The notes below the pieces were generated by a model that was not told the DNA's origin, ran no database searches, and worked only from the letters and a program-made list of their open reading frames with translations. Below are positions 26,676 to 34,861 of a stretch of DNA of 64,000 bases, piece after piece. Position 1 is the first letter of the stretch. Each line of letters begins with the position of its first letter. The DNA is from Elysia marginata. Taxonomy: Eukaryota > Mollusca > Gastropoda > Plakobranchidae. A program made the translations under genes and the position numbers. The stretch lies in the NCBI GenBank assembly GCA_019649035.1, contig BMAT01004542.1, positions 60,240 to 124,239 on the forward strand. Reading direction: 5' to 3'.

Positions 26676-27752
26676 ATGAATAAAAACCACTATGTTGTGT
26701 TAATGGCTGGAGGTATCGGTTCTAGGTTCTGGCCTGCCAGTACAGACGAGTATCCAAAGCAATTTCACGATTTTTTGGGTTGTGGTAAATCTATGTTGCA
26801 GGATGCCTTTTACAGACTGTCAGCGTTTATACCAAAAGAAAACATATTTGTACTCACCAATAGTTCTTATAGGAATTTGATAGAGGAACAACTCCCTCAA
26901 ATAGGGGGTAATCAGATAGTTTATGAGCCCGCTCTTAGAAATACGGCCCCCTGTATATTATATGCGATGCTAAAGATACACCAGTTGAATCCCAATGCAG
27001 TTATTGTAGTTTCGCCAAGCGATTCTTGGATTGAAAATAAGGAAGCCTATAAGAAAGATGTTTTGGGTTGTCTAACATTTTGTGAGACAAGTTCTTCAAT
27101 AGCGACTATTGGCATTAAGCCTATATTTCCCTCTACAGGGTATGGTTACATAAAGTATCTCCCTTCGGATGATTGTATGAAGAAGGTAGAGCAGTTTACA
27201 GAAAAACCAGAAGAACATACCGCCAAAAAATATTTTTCTCAAGAAGGTTTCTTTTGGAATTCGGGTATTTTCATTTGGAATACCTCCACCATATTGAGTG
27301 CCTATAAGAAAATTCAACCTGAGATGTATAATATCTTAAAGTATGATAGGTACAACACGCAAGATGAGGAGGATTTTATAAAGGAAAACTACCCAAAAAC
27401 AGAAAATATCTCCATTGACTATGCGATATTGGAATACTCTAAAAATATCTATGTGCGTGAGTCTTCCTTTGGATGGAATGACCTAGGGACCTGGGGCGCC
27501 CTTTATAAAGAACTTCCAAAAGATGCAGGAAACAACGCCGTAGTAAATGCCATACCTCTTTTGAAAAATACAAAGAACAGCATTGTTTTGACAGATAGTA
27601 AAAAGACCGTAGTGGTAGACGGATTGGATGACTATATCATTGTAGATACAAAGCACACTTTATTCATATACCCAAAGGGTAAAGGTCAGAGTATTAAGCT
27701 TATCCGAAATGAAGTGCAAGAGCTTTTAAAAAATAGAGACTCCCTCAAATGA
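26676..27752 (+). CDS. manC: Mannose-1-phosphate guanylyltransferase
   Basis: 358 residues, sugar nucleotidyltransferase making GDP-mannose. MAGGIGSRFWPAS is the GTP-binding signature; EKPEEHTAKKYF and ESSFGWNDLGTWGALY are family blocks. ATG at 26676 follows the transaldolase stop by one base and is preferred over an upstream frame beginning inside that gene. The protein has only the nucleotidyltransferase part, with no isomerase domain. Feeds fucose or mannose units to surface glycans, in keeping with the flippase gene nearby. Confidence 0.93.
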   Translation: MNKNHYVVLMAGGIGSRFWPASTDEYPKQFHDFLGCGKSMLQDAFYRLSAFIPKENIFVLTNSSYRNLIEEQLPQIGGNQIVYEPALRNTAPCILYAMLKIHQLNPNAVIVVSPSDSWIENKEAYKKDVLGCLTFCETSSSIATIGIKPIFPSTGYGYIKYLPSDDCMKKVEQFTEKPEEHTAKKYFSQEGFFWNSGIFIWNTSTILSAYKKIQPEMYNILKYDRYNTQDEEDFIKENYPKTENISIDYAILEYSKNIYVRESSFGWNDLGTWGALYKELPKDAGNNAVVNAIPLLKNTKNSIVLTDSKKTVVVDGLDDYIIVDTKHTLFIYPKGKGQSIKLIRNEVQELLKNRDSLK

Positions 27753-27756
27753 TATT

Positions 27757-28545
27757 TTGTGGTATAAGGGCTTTGAAAAGATTTTAGATGTTCTCATCAA
27801 CAAGTCTATTGTTGTTGGTATTGCTGTTTTTTTTCTTGTCTTAATCTCTGAGATTCACCTCGATTTTTATGCTTCTAATTATGTGAAGTACTTTGCGCTA
27901 TTTGGGAGTATTTCTACATATAATTTTCTAAAGTGTTCCAAAAATCAAATCTTTCCCAAGAAAGGACTGTGGTTTAATATTGTCTGTACGCTCACGAGTC
28001 TGTACTGCTTTTCTCGGATAAAAGTAGAAACAATATTGTTTGTTCTCCCTATTGGCATAGTGATTATTTACTACAAATACCCTTTGCCGTTTATTAAAAG
28101 GAGCTTGAGAGAATACGGAATCGGGAAGATTTTTTCCGTTGCTATTTGTTGGTCTGTTTTGACCGTATTAGTCCCCAAAGTGGAAGAATCCCTTTACAGT
28201 ATCTGCAATTACAAAACGGTATTTATACTTCTACAAAGGGTGATATTTATATTTATTGTGATGATACCTTTTGAAGTAAGAGATATGTCAGAAGATCATT
28301 TGGGCTCAAAAACCCTCCCCCAAAAAATTGGGATAGAATGTACAAAACGGATAGGCTACATACTTGTCTTTATTTTTCTACTGATAAGTACTAAATCATC
28401 GGCAAACCTCATTATATCTCTGCTAATTTGGATTGTGATATATAAAACGGACTCTGGTAATCACAAATATTATGCCCCCCTTTTTGTGGAAAGTATTCCT
28501 ATTTTTTGGTACTTTATTTTACAGCTTTTTCATAAAATCGAATAG
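27757..28545 (+). CDS. UbiA-like prenyltransferase family membrane protein
   Basis: 262 residues with about seven to eight membrane helices. EVRDMSEDHLGSKTLPQKIG (about 178-197) is the second acidic prenyl-diphosphate motif of the UbiA superfamily; the first motif is weak (FLKCSKNQIFPKKG), so the enzyme may have altered chemistry. Family members attach prenyl chains to aromatic or lipid acceptors. Start is TTG, 4 bp after manC. Its 3' end overlaps the convergent flippase gene by 27 bp. Related proteins are annotated only as UbiA family in Bacteroidota. Confidence 0.75.
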   Translation: MWYKGFEKILDVLINKSIVVGIAVFFLVLISEIHLDFYASNYVKYFALFGSISTYNFLKCSKNQIFPKKGLWFNIVCTLTSLYCFSRIKVETILFVLPIGIVIIYYKYPLPFIKRSLREYGIGKIFSVAICWSVLTVLVPKVEESLYSICNYKTVFILLQRVIFIFIVMIPFEVRDMSEDHLGSKTLPQKIGIECTKRIGYILVFIFLLISTKSSANLIISLLIWIVIYKTDSGNHKYYAPLFVESIPIFWYFILQLFHKIE

Positions 28546-29997
28546 CCTTACTAATCGCTCTGCTATGATGCCATTAATATCATTAGACATTGTCAGTTTG
28601 TAAACTCCTAAAATGTATAAAGAAACGAGAATACTTGTCTTAAAAAGAATATTAACTATCGGAGAAAAAGGAAAATTCCAAAAGTAAAAGACTAAAAGAA
28701 AGGCACTTATAAACAGAATTGCCTTTAGGGTATCTATTGAAAAGGGGAGTATTCTATAGGTTTTGTAAACTTGCCATACCTTTAGAGCATTATAGATAAA
28801 ATAAGATAAAAGACTGCCAAATACAACTCCCTCAAACCCCCAAATTTTTAAAAAAACAAATACCAAAGTGATGTTTAAAAAGCTACTAATTATCACCAAT
28901 ACTATGATATTTCCAAATTTATCTCCGTTGAAGTATATTGCATTGTTGTTGCCTATAATATTTTCAAAAAGGCGTGCCATACAAAGTCCTACCACAACAA
29001 TAAATCCTTTACTATAAGAATCTGGGAGTAATTCATACAGTTGGTGAATATTCGTCAAAATAATAAGAAAAACCAAGCCTGATATAATGAAAAGTGTGGT
29101 GGAACTCCGTTGATATAAATCTCTTAGTTTTTCAATATCATTTTCTTGAATGCAGGTTGAAGTGATAGGGTATATAATCTGATGCATAGACTTTATGGGT
29201 ATCTGTATGGTGGTCGCTATAAAAGCCCCCAAACTGTAGTATGCCGAATATGCAGAAGGGAACTCCAGTCCCACAAATATCTTGTCTATACCGGCAAGTG
29301 TGGCTACTACAATACCCGATAAAAGCATGGTAAAACTGTATTTAAAAATCCTTTTGTAGCCCTGAGGCAGACCGATAGAGATTTTTAATTTCATAGTATA
29401 AACTGCTCCTGCAAACATCAGAACAGTTCTCAAAACAAATATCCAAACAACAATATAGATAAACTCAGGGGGCGTTATTTTCCCAAAATAGACTAGTATT
29501 AAAAGAATAGATATAAACACCCTGTGAAAGACCTCTTTCAATATATTGCCAAATACACTCTTCAAGTGGATTTTTGCCCATGCATAGAACACTTCAAAAT
29601 AGGCAAAAACAACGGCGAGTAAATATATTGACCAAAAAAAATCTGCGATTAATTTATTTTTGTAGGACAAAATAGCTGTTATTTCAGACTGAAATATTAC
29701 GAGCAATAAAAAGATAGAAAAAATGATAAGTAGCGGAGAAAAGAGCATCATACCCGTCCACTTCTTCTTATCTAACCCATCAGTAAAGTAAGGGAAGTAT
29801 TTGACTAAAGAATTTTGTACGCCAAGGGTCATAATCGGCATCAGCACATTGGCGATAGCCATAATATAAGCTATCAAACCAAAGTATTCCTCTTTTAAAA
29901 AAAGAGGGTACAAAAGTGTCATATTCACGCCCCCAAAAATAAACCCAATGTAGGTGAAAATAACATTTTTAGAAGTTTGGCTACTAATGACCCCCAT
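28519..29997 (-). CDS. Polysaccharide/oligosaccharide flippase (Wzx-like)
   Basis: 492 residues with about 14 predicted helices, the MATE/MOP fold of Wzx-type flippases that move lipid-linked glycans across the inner membrane. The start is MGVISSQTSKNVIFTYIGFIFGG, which resembles the amphipathic first helix of this family. No glycosyltransferase genes surround it, so it may act with genes elsewhere. Closely related flavobacterial proteins are annotated only as lipopolysaccharide biosynthesis protein. Confidence 0.85.
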   Translation of the reverse strand: MGVISSQTSKNVIFTYIGFIFGGVNMTLLYPLFLKEEYFGLIAYIMAIANVLMPIMTLGVQNSLVKYFPYFTDGLDKKKWTGMMLFSPLLIIFSIFLLLVIFQSEITAILSYKNKLIADFFWSIYLLAVVFAYFEVFYAWAKIHLKSVFGNILKEVFHRVFISILLILVYFGKITPPEFIYIVVWIFVLRTVLMFAGAVYTMKLKISIGLPQGYKRIFKYSFTMLLSGIVVATLAGIDKIFVGLEFPSAYSAYYSLGAFIATTIQIPIKSMHQIIYPITSTCIQENDIEKLRDLYQRSSTTLFIISGLVFLIILTNIHQLYELLPDSYSKGFIVVVGLCMARLFENIIGNNNAIYFNGDKFGNIIVLVIISSFLNITLVFVFLKIWGFEGVVFGSLLSYFIYNALKVWQVYKTYRILPFSIDTLKAILFISAFLLVFYFWNFPFSPIVNILFKTSILVSLYILGVYKLTMSNDINGIIAERLVRLFDFMKKL

Positions 29998-30122
29998 CTA
30001 TAAACTTATAGTGAAAAACAGATTCCGCTAATTTCTAAAAATCACAACACCCTAGCTCTATATTTTCACTTAAAAAAGTTATAAAAAGGAGGATCGATAT
30101 GAAAAATCAACAGTGATCCTTG

Positions 30123-31346
30123 CTAATTTTTTACTTTTTCTTGTGTGGCAAACTTTATGGGCATCTTGATATAGGGATGTTTGAGCAGACCATCGTAGTA
30201 AATGGTGTAAACACAGTTCCTGTCGTATTTGGAGTAGACATACCCCCTAATTGTCTCTGGGTTTTTGAAAATAATTTTTGCCACCTCAGGAGGTGCAGTT
30301 CCTTTTTCTAACAATGAAGTTTTTCCACAACAGTCAAACTCTACAGTGAAGGTTTCTTTGTCGGCATTGTAATCGCTTAACCGTACATTTTTCACAACAT
30401 TCTTTTTGATAGATTTTTTTATAATGGGGAATAAGATACTCTTGTACTCTTTCTCTTGGTATTCTTTCTCTATTTCAGAAAGTGCTTGGTCAAATTCTAA
30501 AGCCACCAAACCCATTACAGATCTGCCTTTTTCAACCCTCTTATTGTAGTGTTGAGTTTTCTCAAAGATATCTTTTGGAAGCAGATATTTTTTTGCTATC
30601 TCCAGACCTTCATCCCTTTTCTGTACAAGTAGTCTAAGTTTCCTACCAAGTTCCTTTCCATAAAGTTCATAGGAAGAATCTTTTACCAAGTATATATACT
30701 CTTTTAGTCCCTCAAGTCGCTCTCTTTTTTTGTTTATAATACCCTGTATGTAGGCTATTTTCTCGTTTTCACCTCTTATTTGGGCATCTATGGAGGCTAG
30801 TTTCATACTATATTTTTTGATTTTTCCTGGTATTCTTTCCTCTTCTAATGCATTCTGGGACATTCTGTATTTCAGGGTTATTTCTTCTAATTTTTTCCTA
30901 TCTTTTTCACTTTTTAGGGTTGCGTTTTTGTAGATGCTGAGTAGATTTTCATGGACTTTTTTCTCTTGAGGGAGTCGCAATGTAGCCACTTTTCTATACT
31001 TTCTTTTCCCAGTCTTGATATCAGTCTTTAGTTTTTCCAATATGACAGAAACGCTATCTAACCGTTGCTTAGGTTTGCTCAACTTACTTTCGGAGGACTT
31101 TAGACTGTCTTTTAGGATTTTATAAATCTCTCTAGTAGAGTCAATTTGGTTTATTATACTGTCTTGTATGAATGTAATAGAGTCCATTACTTTTTGAGTT
31201 TTGACTCTTTCCATATTAAAATTGGTAATGACTTCCAAGTGTCGTTTCATCTCTTTTTCCAACTCTCCTATTGAGGTACCCCCATTTCCTTGAGTATAGC
31301 CAAAAAAGGAGGAGAGCAACACGAAAGCTAGGAAAAAATATCTCAT
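30123..31346 (-). CDS. Secreted coiled-coil protein of unknown function
   Basis: 407 residues with a signal peptide (MRYFFLAFVLLSSFFGYTQ, cut near residue 19). Residues about 28-270 are almost entirely charged helix with heptad-like Leu/Ile spacing, predicting long coiled coils. The last 100 residues look globular, with FDCCGKTS and DRNCVYTIYYDG, so two or three cysteines may form a disulfide. I do not recognise a family. Periplasmic or outer-membrane-associated scaffold is a guess. It is divergent from the secreted protein at 31476 with 129 bp between. Confidence 0.7.
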   Translation of the reverse strand: MRYFFLAFVLLSSFFGYTQGNGGTSIGELEKEMKRHLEVITNFNMERVKTQKVMDSITFIQDSIINQIDSTREIYKILKDSLKSSESKLSKPKQRLDSVSVILEKLKTDIKTGKRKYRKVATLRLPQEKKVHENLLSIYKNATLKSEKDRKKLEEITLKYRMSQNALEEERIPGKIKKYSMKLASIDAQIRGENEKIAYIQGIINKKRERLEGLKEYIYLVKDSSYELYGKELGRKLRLLVQKRDEGLEIAKKYLLPKDIFEKTQHYNKRVEKGRSVMGLVALEFDQALSEIEKEYQEKEYKSILFPIIKKSIKKNVVKNVRLSDYNADKETFTVEFDCCGKTSLLEKGTAPPEVAKIIFKNPETIRGYVYSKYDRNCVYTIYYDGLLKHPYIKMPIKFATQEKVKN

Positions 31347-31475
31347 AATATTAAATAATCACAAAAATACCAATTTTTATATACTTGGCGTTTTTACTGT
31401 TTTTAGATTTGGATATATTATTTTAAAATAATAACATTGCGACTTATTTTGTTAATTTTTTAAAAAAATAATGTT

Positions 31476-31925
31476 ATGAAAAACATACTATTTCCTTTTC
31501 TTTTTTTCGTTTTAACCGGAGTTGCTGTAGCTCAATCTTATGAGTACAAGGTGATCACAAGTATAGAGTCTACTGTACCAAGTGGTCTAGGTAGGTCTCG
31601 TCTTATAGTACCTCTTGAGACTAAGGACTACAAAGAATTCACTACTACCAGATCACCAGAAAATAAGTCTAGAAACGCCTCTTCCAGAGAAAAAATTAGA
31701 GTAAATAACTTCGAGGAAACAAAACTATTGAACTTCTATAACTTGGGCGGGATTCGTTTTCAAAACATCGTTGCTAATGATGCTATTGCTAGCTCTAAAA
31801 TCAACGCCATGGCAAGTGAAGGTTGGGAATTGGCTTTTGTGGTAACAGGCGTTGAAAGTTTTGGAGGGAAGGGCGACTCAACAGGCATATTTATTACTAG
31901 ATATATATTCAAAAAACAGAAATAG
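31476..31925 (+). CDS. Secreted protein, DUF4177-like
   Basis: 149 residues. The signal peptide MKNILFPFLFFVLTGVAVAQ is followed by YEYKVITSIESTVP and near the end MASEGWELAFVV, the EYKV...GWEL pattern of DUF4177-type proteins. The middle has FEETKLLNFYNLGGIRFQNI. Similar flavobacterial secreted proteins exist without a function. The gene stands alone between two minus-strand genes. Confidence 0.7.
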   Translation: MKNILFPFLFFVLTGVAVAQSYEYKVITSIESTVPSGLGRSRLIVPLETKDYKEFTTTRSPENKSRNASSREKIRVNNFEETKLLNFYNLGGIRFQNIVANDAIASSKINAMASEGWELAFVVTGVESFGGKGDSTGIFITRYIFKKQK

Positions 31926-31996
31926 TAAATAACAACCAATACTATAAATACAAAAGGATCAAACAGGTTTCAAGTCCATTTAGCTTTTTTCTAATC

Positions 31997-33127
31997 CTAC
32001 TCTAACATGAATAAGTCTGATATAATACCGTCAGATAGAAATTTACCCTTTCTTGTGATGTGTACCATATCACCTTCAATATTTACAAATCCTAAATTTA
32101 AAGGTTTTTTGATAGATTTTTGCAGATGATTGTAAAATTGCCTTCCGTATTTTTGAGCTATGTAGCTTAGGGAACAGCCTAGATGGGTTCTCAACCGGGT
32201 CATAAGGTATTCGTTGAACCTGTCTCGCTTGTTCAAAACCTCTTTTTCATAATAGGACAAAGTATTGGCATTTATATGTTTTACATAGAGGTGATTGTTG
32301 GGTATGTTTACTCTTCTTTCATCAAATCCGTTGTAGCTGTGTGCCGAAGGACCAAAACCTAGATATGCTATGTTTGACCAGTATGCGGAGTTGGCTCTAC
32401 TGAAAAATCCTTCTTTGCCAAAGTTTGAAATTTCGTAAGGCGTATAGCCTTTGGATATTGCAGTATCGTACAGATAGTAGTATTGTTTTGTAGCGTTACT
32501 CTCACTTATATTGTCTATCTTATGGCACTTTATTTGACGATGGAGTAGAGTGTGTGGCTCGACAGTCAAAGCGTAGGCAGAGAGGTGAGGTATGCCGTAA
32601 TTGAAAAAAAAATCTAAGTTTTTCTTCCACTTGTATAAACTCATATCAGGAACGCCATAAATAATGTCAATACTGATATTCTCAAAATAGATAAGGCTAT
32701 TTTCAATAGCCTTTTTCGCTTCCTTTACGGAGTGGACTCTATTCATAAAAGCTAAATCTTCATCAAAAAAAGACTGTACACCTATACTCAACCTATTAAA
32801 TCCCATTAGCTTTAAGTCTTTTATAAACTCTAGATTCAGATTTTCCGGATTGGCTTCTAAAGTAATCTCTGTATTGGGGACAACTTCAAAATTTTGATAC
32901 ACTGTTTTGAGAATATATGATAATTCTCCAATACTCAGTAGGGTCGGTGTCCCCCCTCCAAAGTAAATGGTAGAGACTCGTGCATTTGCTTCATTTCTAC
33001 GATATGTTATCTCTTTGACAATCGCATTTACGAGATTTGGCTGGAAAGATAATTTTGTGGAAAAATGAAAATTACAGTATGTACAAGCTTTTTTGCAAAA
33101 TGGAATATGAATATAGATCCCCAACAT
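31997..33127 (-). CDS. hemW: HemW-like radical SAM heme chaperone
   Basis: 376-residue radical SAM protein. The 4Fe-4S motif is CKKACTYC (C11, C15, C18) in the N-terminal IHIPFCKKACTYCNFHF, then IYFGGGTPTLLS and GVQSFFDEDLAFMNRVHS, which place it in the HemN/HemW family. The C-terminal HemW domain (RTHLGCSLSYIAQKYG) is present. HemW delivers heme to respiratory proteins and lacks coproporphyrinogen oxidase activity; older annotation calls it oxygen-independent coproporphyrinogen III oxidase. The spare Cys of HemN is replaced by Phe or His here (CNFHF), as usual for HemW. Confidence 0.92.
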   Translation of the reverse strand: MLGIYIHIPFCKKACTYCNFHFSTKLSFQPNLVNAIVKEITYRRNEANARVSTIYFGGGTPTLLSIGELSYILKTVYQNFEVVPNTEITLEANPENLNLEFIKDLKLMGFNRLSIGVQSFFDEDLAFMNRVHSVKEAKKAIENSLIYFENISIDIIYGVPDMSLYKWKKNLDFFFNYGIPHLSAYALTVEPHTLLHRQIKCHKIDNISESNATKQYYYLYDTAISKGYTPYEISNFGKEGFFSRANSAYWSNIAYLGFGPSAHSYNGFDERRVNIPNNHLYVKHINANTLSYYEKEVLNKRDRFNEYLMTRLRTHLGCSLSYIAQKYGRQFYNHLQKSIKKPLNLGFVNIEGDMVHITRKGKFLSDGIISDLFMLE

Positions 33128-33861
33128 AACAGCAGGTAAAATTAGCTACTTTGGTTTAAAATAAAATGGAAAGACCACCTAAAACTAATAGATGCGCAAG
33201 AATTGTTAGCCATAAGTCTAGTGTCATGATGAATTTTTTTGGAGTATATCGGGTAAAAAAACAAAGTTTTTCAAAATAACTTCACCTACTAAATAAGGGT
33301 TAGAAAAATTTATGCAGTTAGTATTGTGGACAAATAATAAATTGGGCAAAGAGAAATATCCAAATAGTTAAAATTAGAGTGATTATGCAATGAAAAAAGA
33401 GTTCTAAAATCTAATTTATGCCAGACAAAATCAGAAAAAAAGGAAATTGGAGAAATGTAGTCGGTAGTTCCAAAAAAAGTCCAAAAAATTAAGTCTTTTC
33501 AGAAATCATTAAACCGTCCTGATATTTGATAAAATTAGAATTTATAGGATTTTTCAATACTATTTTATCACAATTATCAATTAAAAATAAAAAAATAATG
33601 ACTTATATTTGAAAGTTTCTGTTTTTTTGTAATAGTACAATTCTGTAATACATTGTATGTAGAAAAATTAAGTCATAAATCTTGGAAAATAGGAAATAAT
33701 TACGAAATTAGCCACCCTGAAATTTTGATTCTTATAAGCGGGTTTTTTCGGAATAAAATGGTTTGAAATTATTTTTATTGATGATAGCGTTGAGTCGTAT
33801 TATTTTGATAACTAATTCTTAGTATGTAGATTTAGCCCGATTAACAGAGTTTATTCATTTT
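33128..33861. other. 734-bp AT-rich intergenic region, no gene recognised
   Basis: The longest gap in the window without a gene. It is very AT-rich, with stops in all frames. A perfect TATATTTG sits at 33604-33611 but has no -33 TTG. I saw no tRNA, no riboswitch core and no clear pseudogene. It may carry the regulatory region of porP and an unrecognised small RNA. Confidence 0.4.
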
Positions 33862-33867
33862 TTGTTT

Positions 33868-34848
33868 ATGAGGCTTATTAAATATCCTTATTTCCTGGCG
33901 ATTCTCTTGCTGAGTTCCTTTTCGTTCTCACAGTCCACGGTAGAGCTCTCCCAATATATGTTTAACAATATGGTAGTCAACCCTGCCTATGCGGGGTCAA
34001 GGGGAGCTTTGGAGGTTGTTGCTGTGTCAAAGACTCAATGGCTAGGTATTCAAGAAGCCCCAAGGGTTCAAAATATGTCTGTGAACGCCCCTTTTGTCTA
34101 CAACACGGGGATTGGTCTATCTTTGACAAACAAGATGTATGGACCTATTTCCAATGTAACTTTGGATACCAGTTTCTCTTATATATTACCTATCGGAAGG
34201 ACTTTGAATATCTCCTTTGGTCTTAATGTAGGGGTTCATTTATTTAATTTAGATATGAATTCTCTAAATAGTGTGGATTTGTTAGACCCCGTACTCTCTT
34301 CACTCAATCTCTCTGGAAAAATATATCCTAAATTGGGACTTGGGGCATATTTACAGAATAGAAATTACTATGTAGGGCTCTCTTTCCCGGACTTGTTAAA
34401 GGGGGGTAATGTTGCATTTGACGATGATTTGTTTCTAGGGTTTGTAGGTATAGATGAGATAAGTACCTATATTACTGGAGGTGCTGTCCTTAGCATCTAT
34501 GAAGGATATAGAGGGAAAAATGTTAAAATGAATCCCAATACTTTTTTAAGGTTCGTACAAAAAGATAAATTTATCGGGGATTTGTCACTCAATACTATTT
34601 TTAATGATAAAATAATACTAAGCCCTGGTGTTAGGTATACTAAAGATGCTATAGGTGGCTTTGGATCCTTTATAGGCATTATAGCATTTCAGGTTAATAG
34701 ATTTTTATTGTTGGGAATGTCCTATGACAAATTACTAGGAGGTATAGGAAATATAGATAGTAATATTGGAACATTTGAATTTTTGATAAAATATAATCTA
34801 AAACAGCGTTATAGAAGGTATAAGGTGCCTTCATTAAGAAACTTTTAA
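33868..34848 (+). CDS. PorP/SprF-family type IX secretion membrane protein
   Basis: 326 residues from the ATG at 33868 (a TTG six bases earlier is in frame). Signal peptide ends near FSFSQ. The mature start, QYMFNNMVVNPAYAGSRG, is the signature of the PorP/SprF family, an outer-membrane beta-barrel partner of the type IX secretion machinery; alternating hydrophobic strands continue to the end (QVNRFLLLGMSYD). SprF helps secrete the adhesin SprB in gliding flavobacteria and PorP pairs with PorE. It stands 13 bp ahead of a PorE-like gene, so they form a functional pair. Confidence 0.9.
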   Translation: MRLIKYPYFLAILLLSSFSFSQSTVELSQYMFNNMVVNPAYAGSRGALEVVAVSKTQWLGIQEAPRVQNMSVNAPFVYNTGIGLSLTNKMYGPISNVTLDTSFSYILPIGRTLNISFGLNVGVHLFNLDMNSLNSVDLLDPVLSSLNLSGKIYPKLGLGAYLQNRNYYVGLSFPDLLKGGNVAFDDDLFLGFVGIDEISTYITGGAVLSIYEGYRGKNVKMNPNTFLRFVQKDKFIGDLSLNTIFNDKIILSPGVRYTKDAIGGFGSFIGIIAFQVNRFLLLGMSYDKLLGGIGNIDSNIGTFEFLIKYNLKQRYRRYKVPSLRNF

Positions 34849-34861
34849 TAACTTTGAATCT

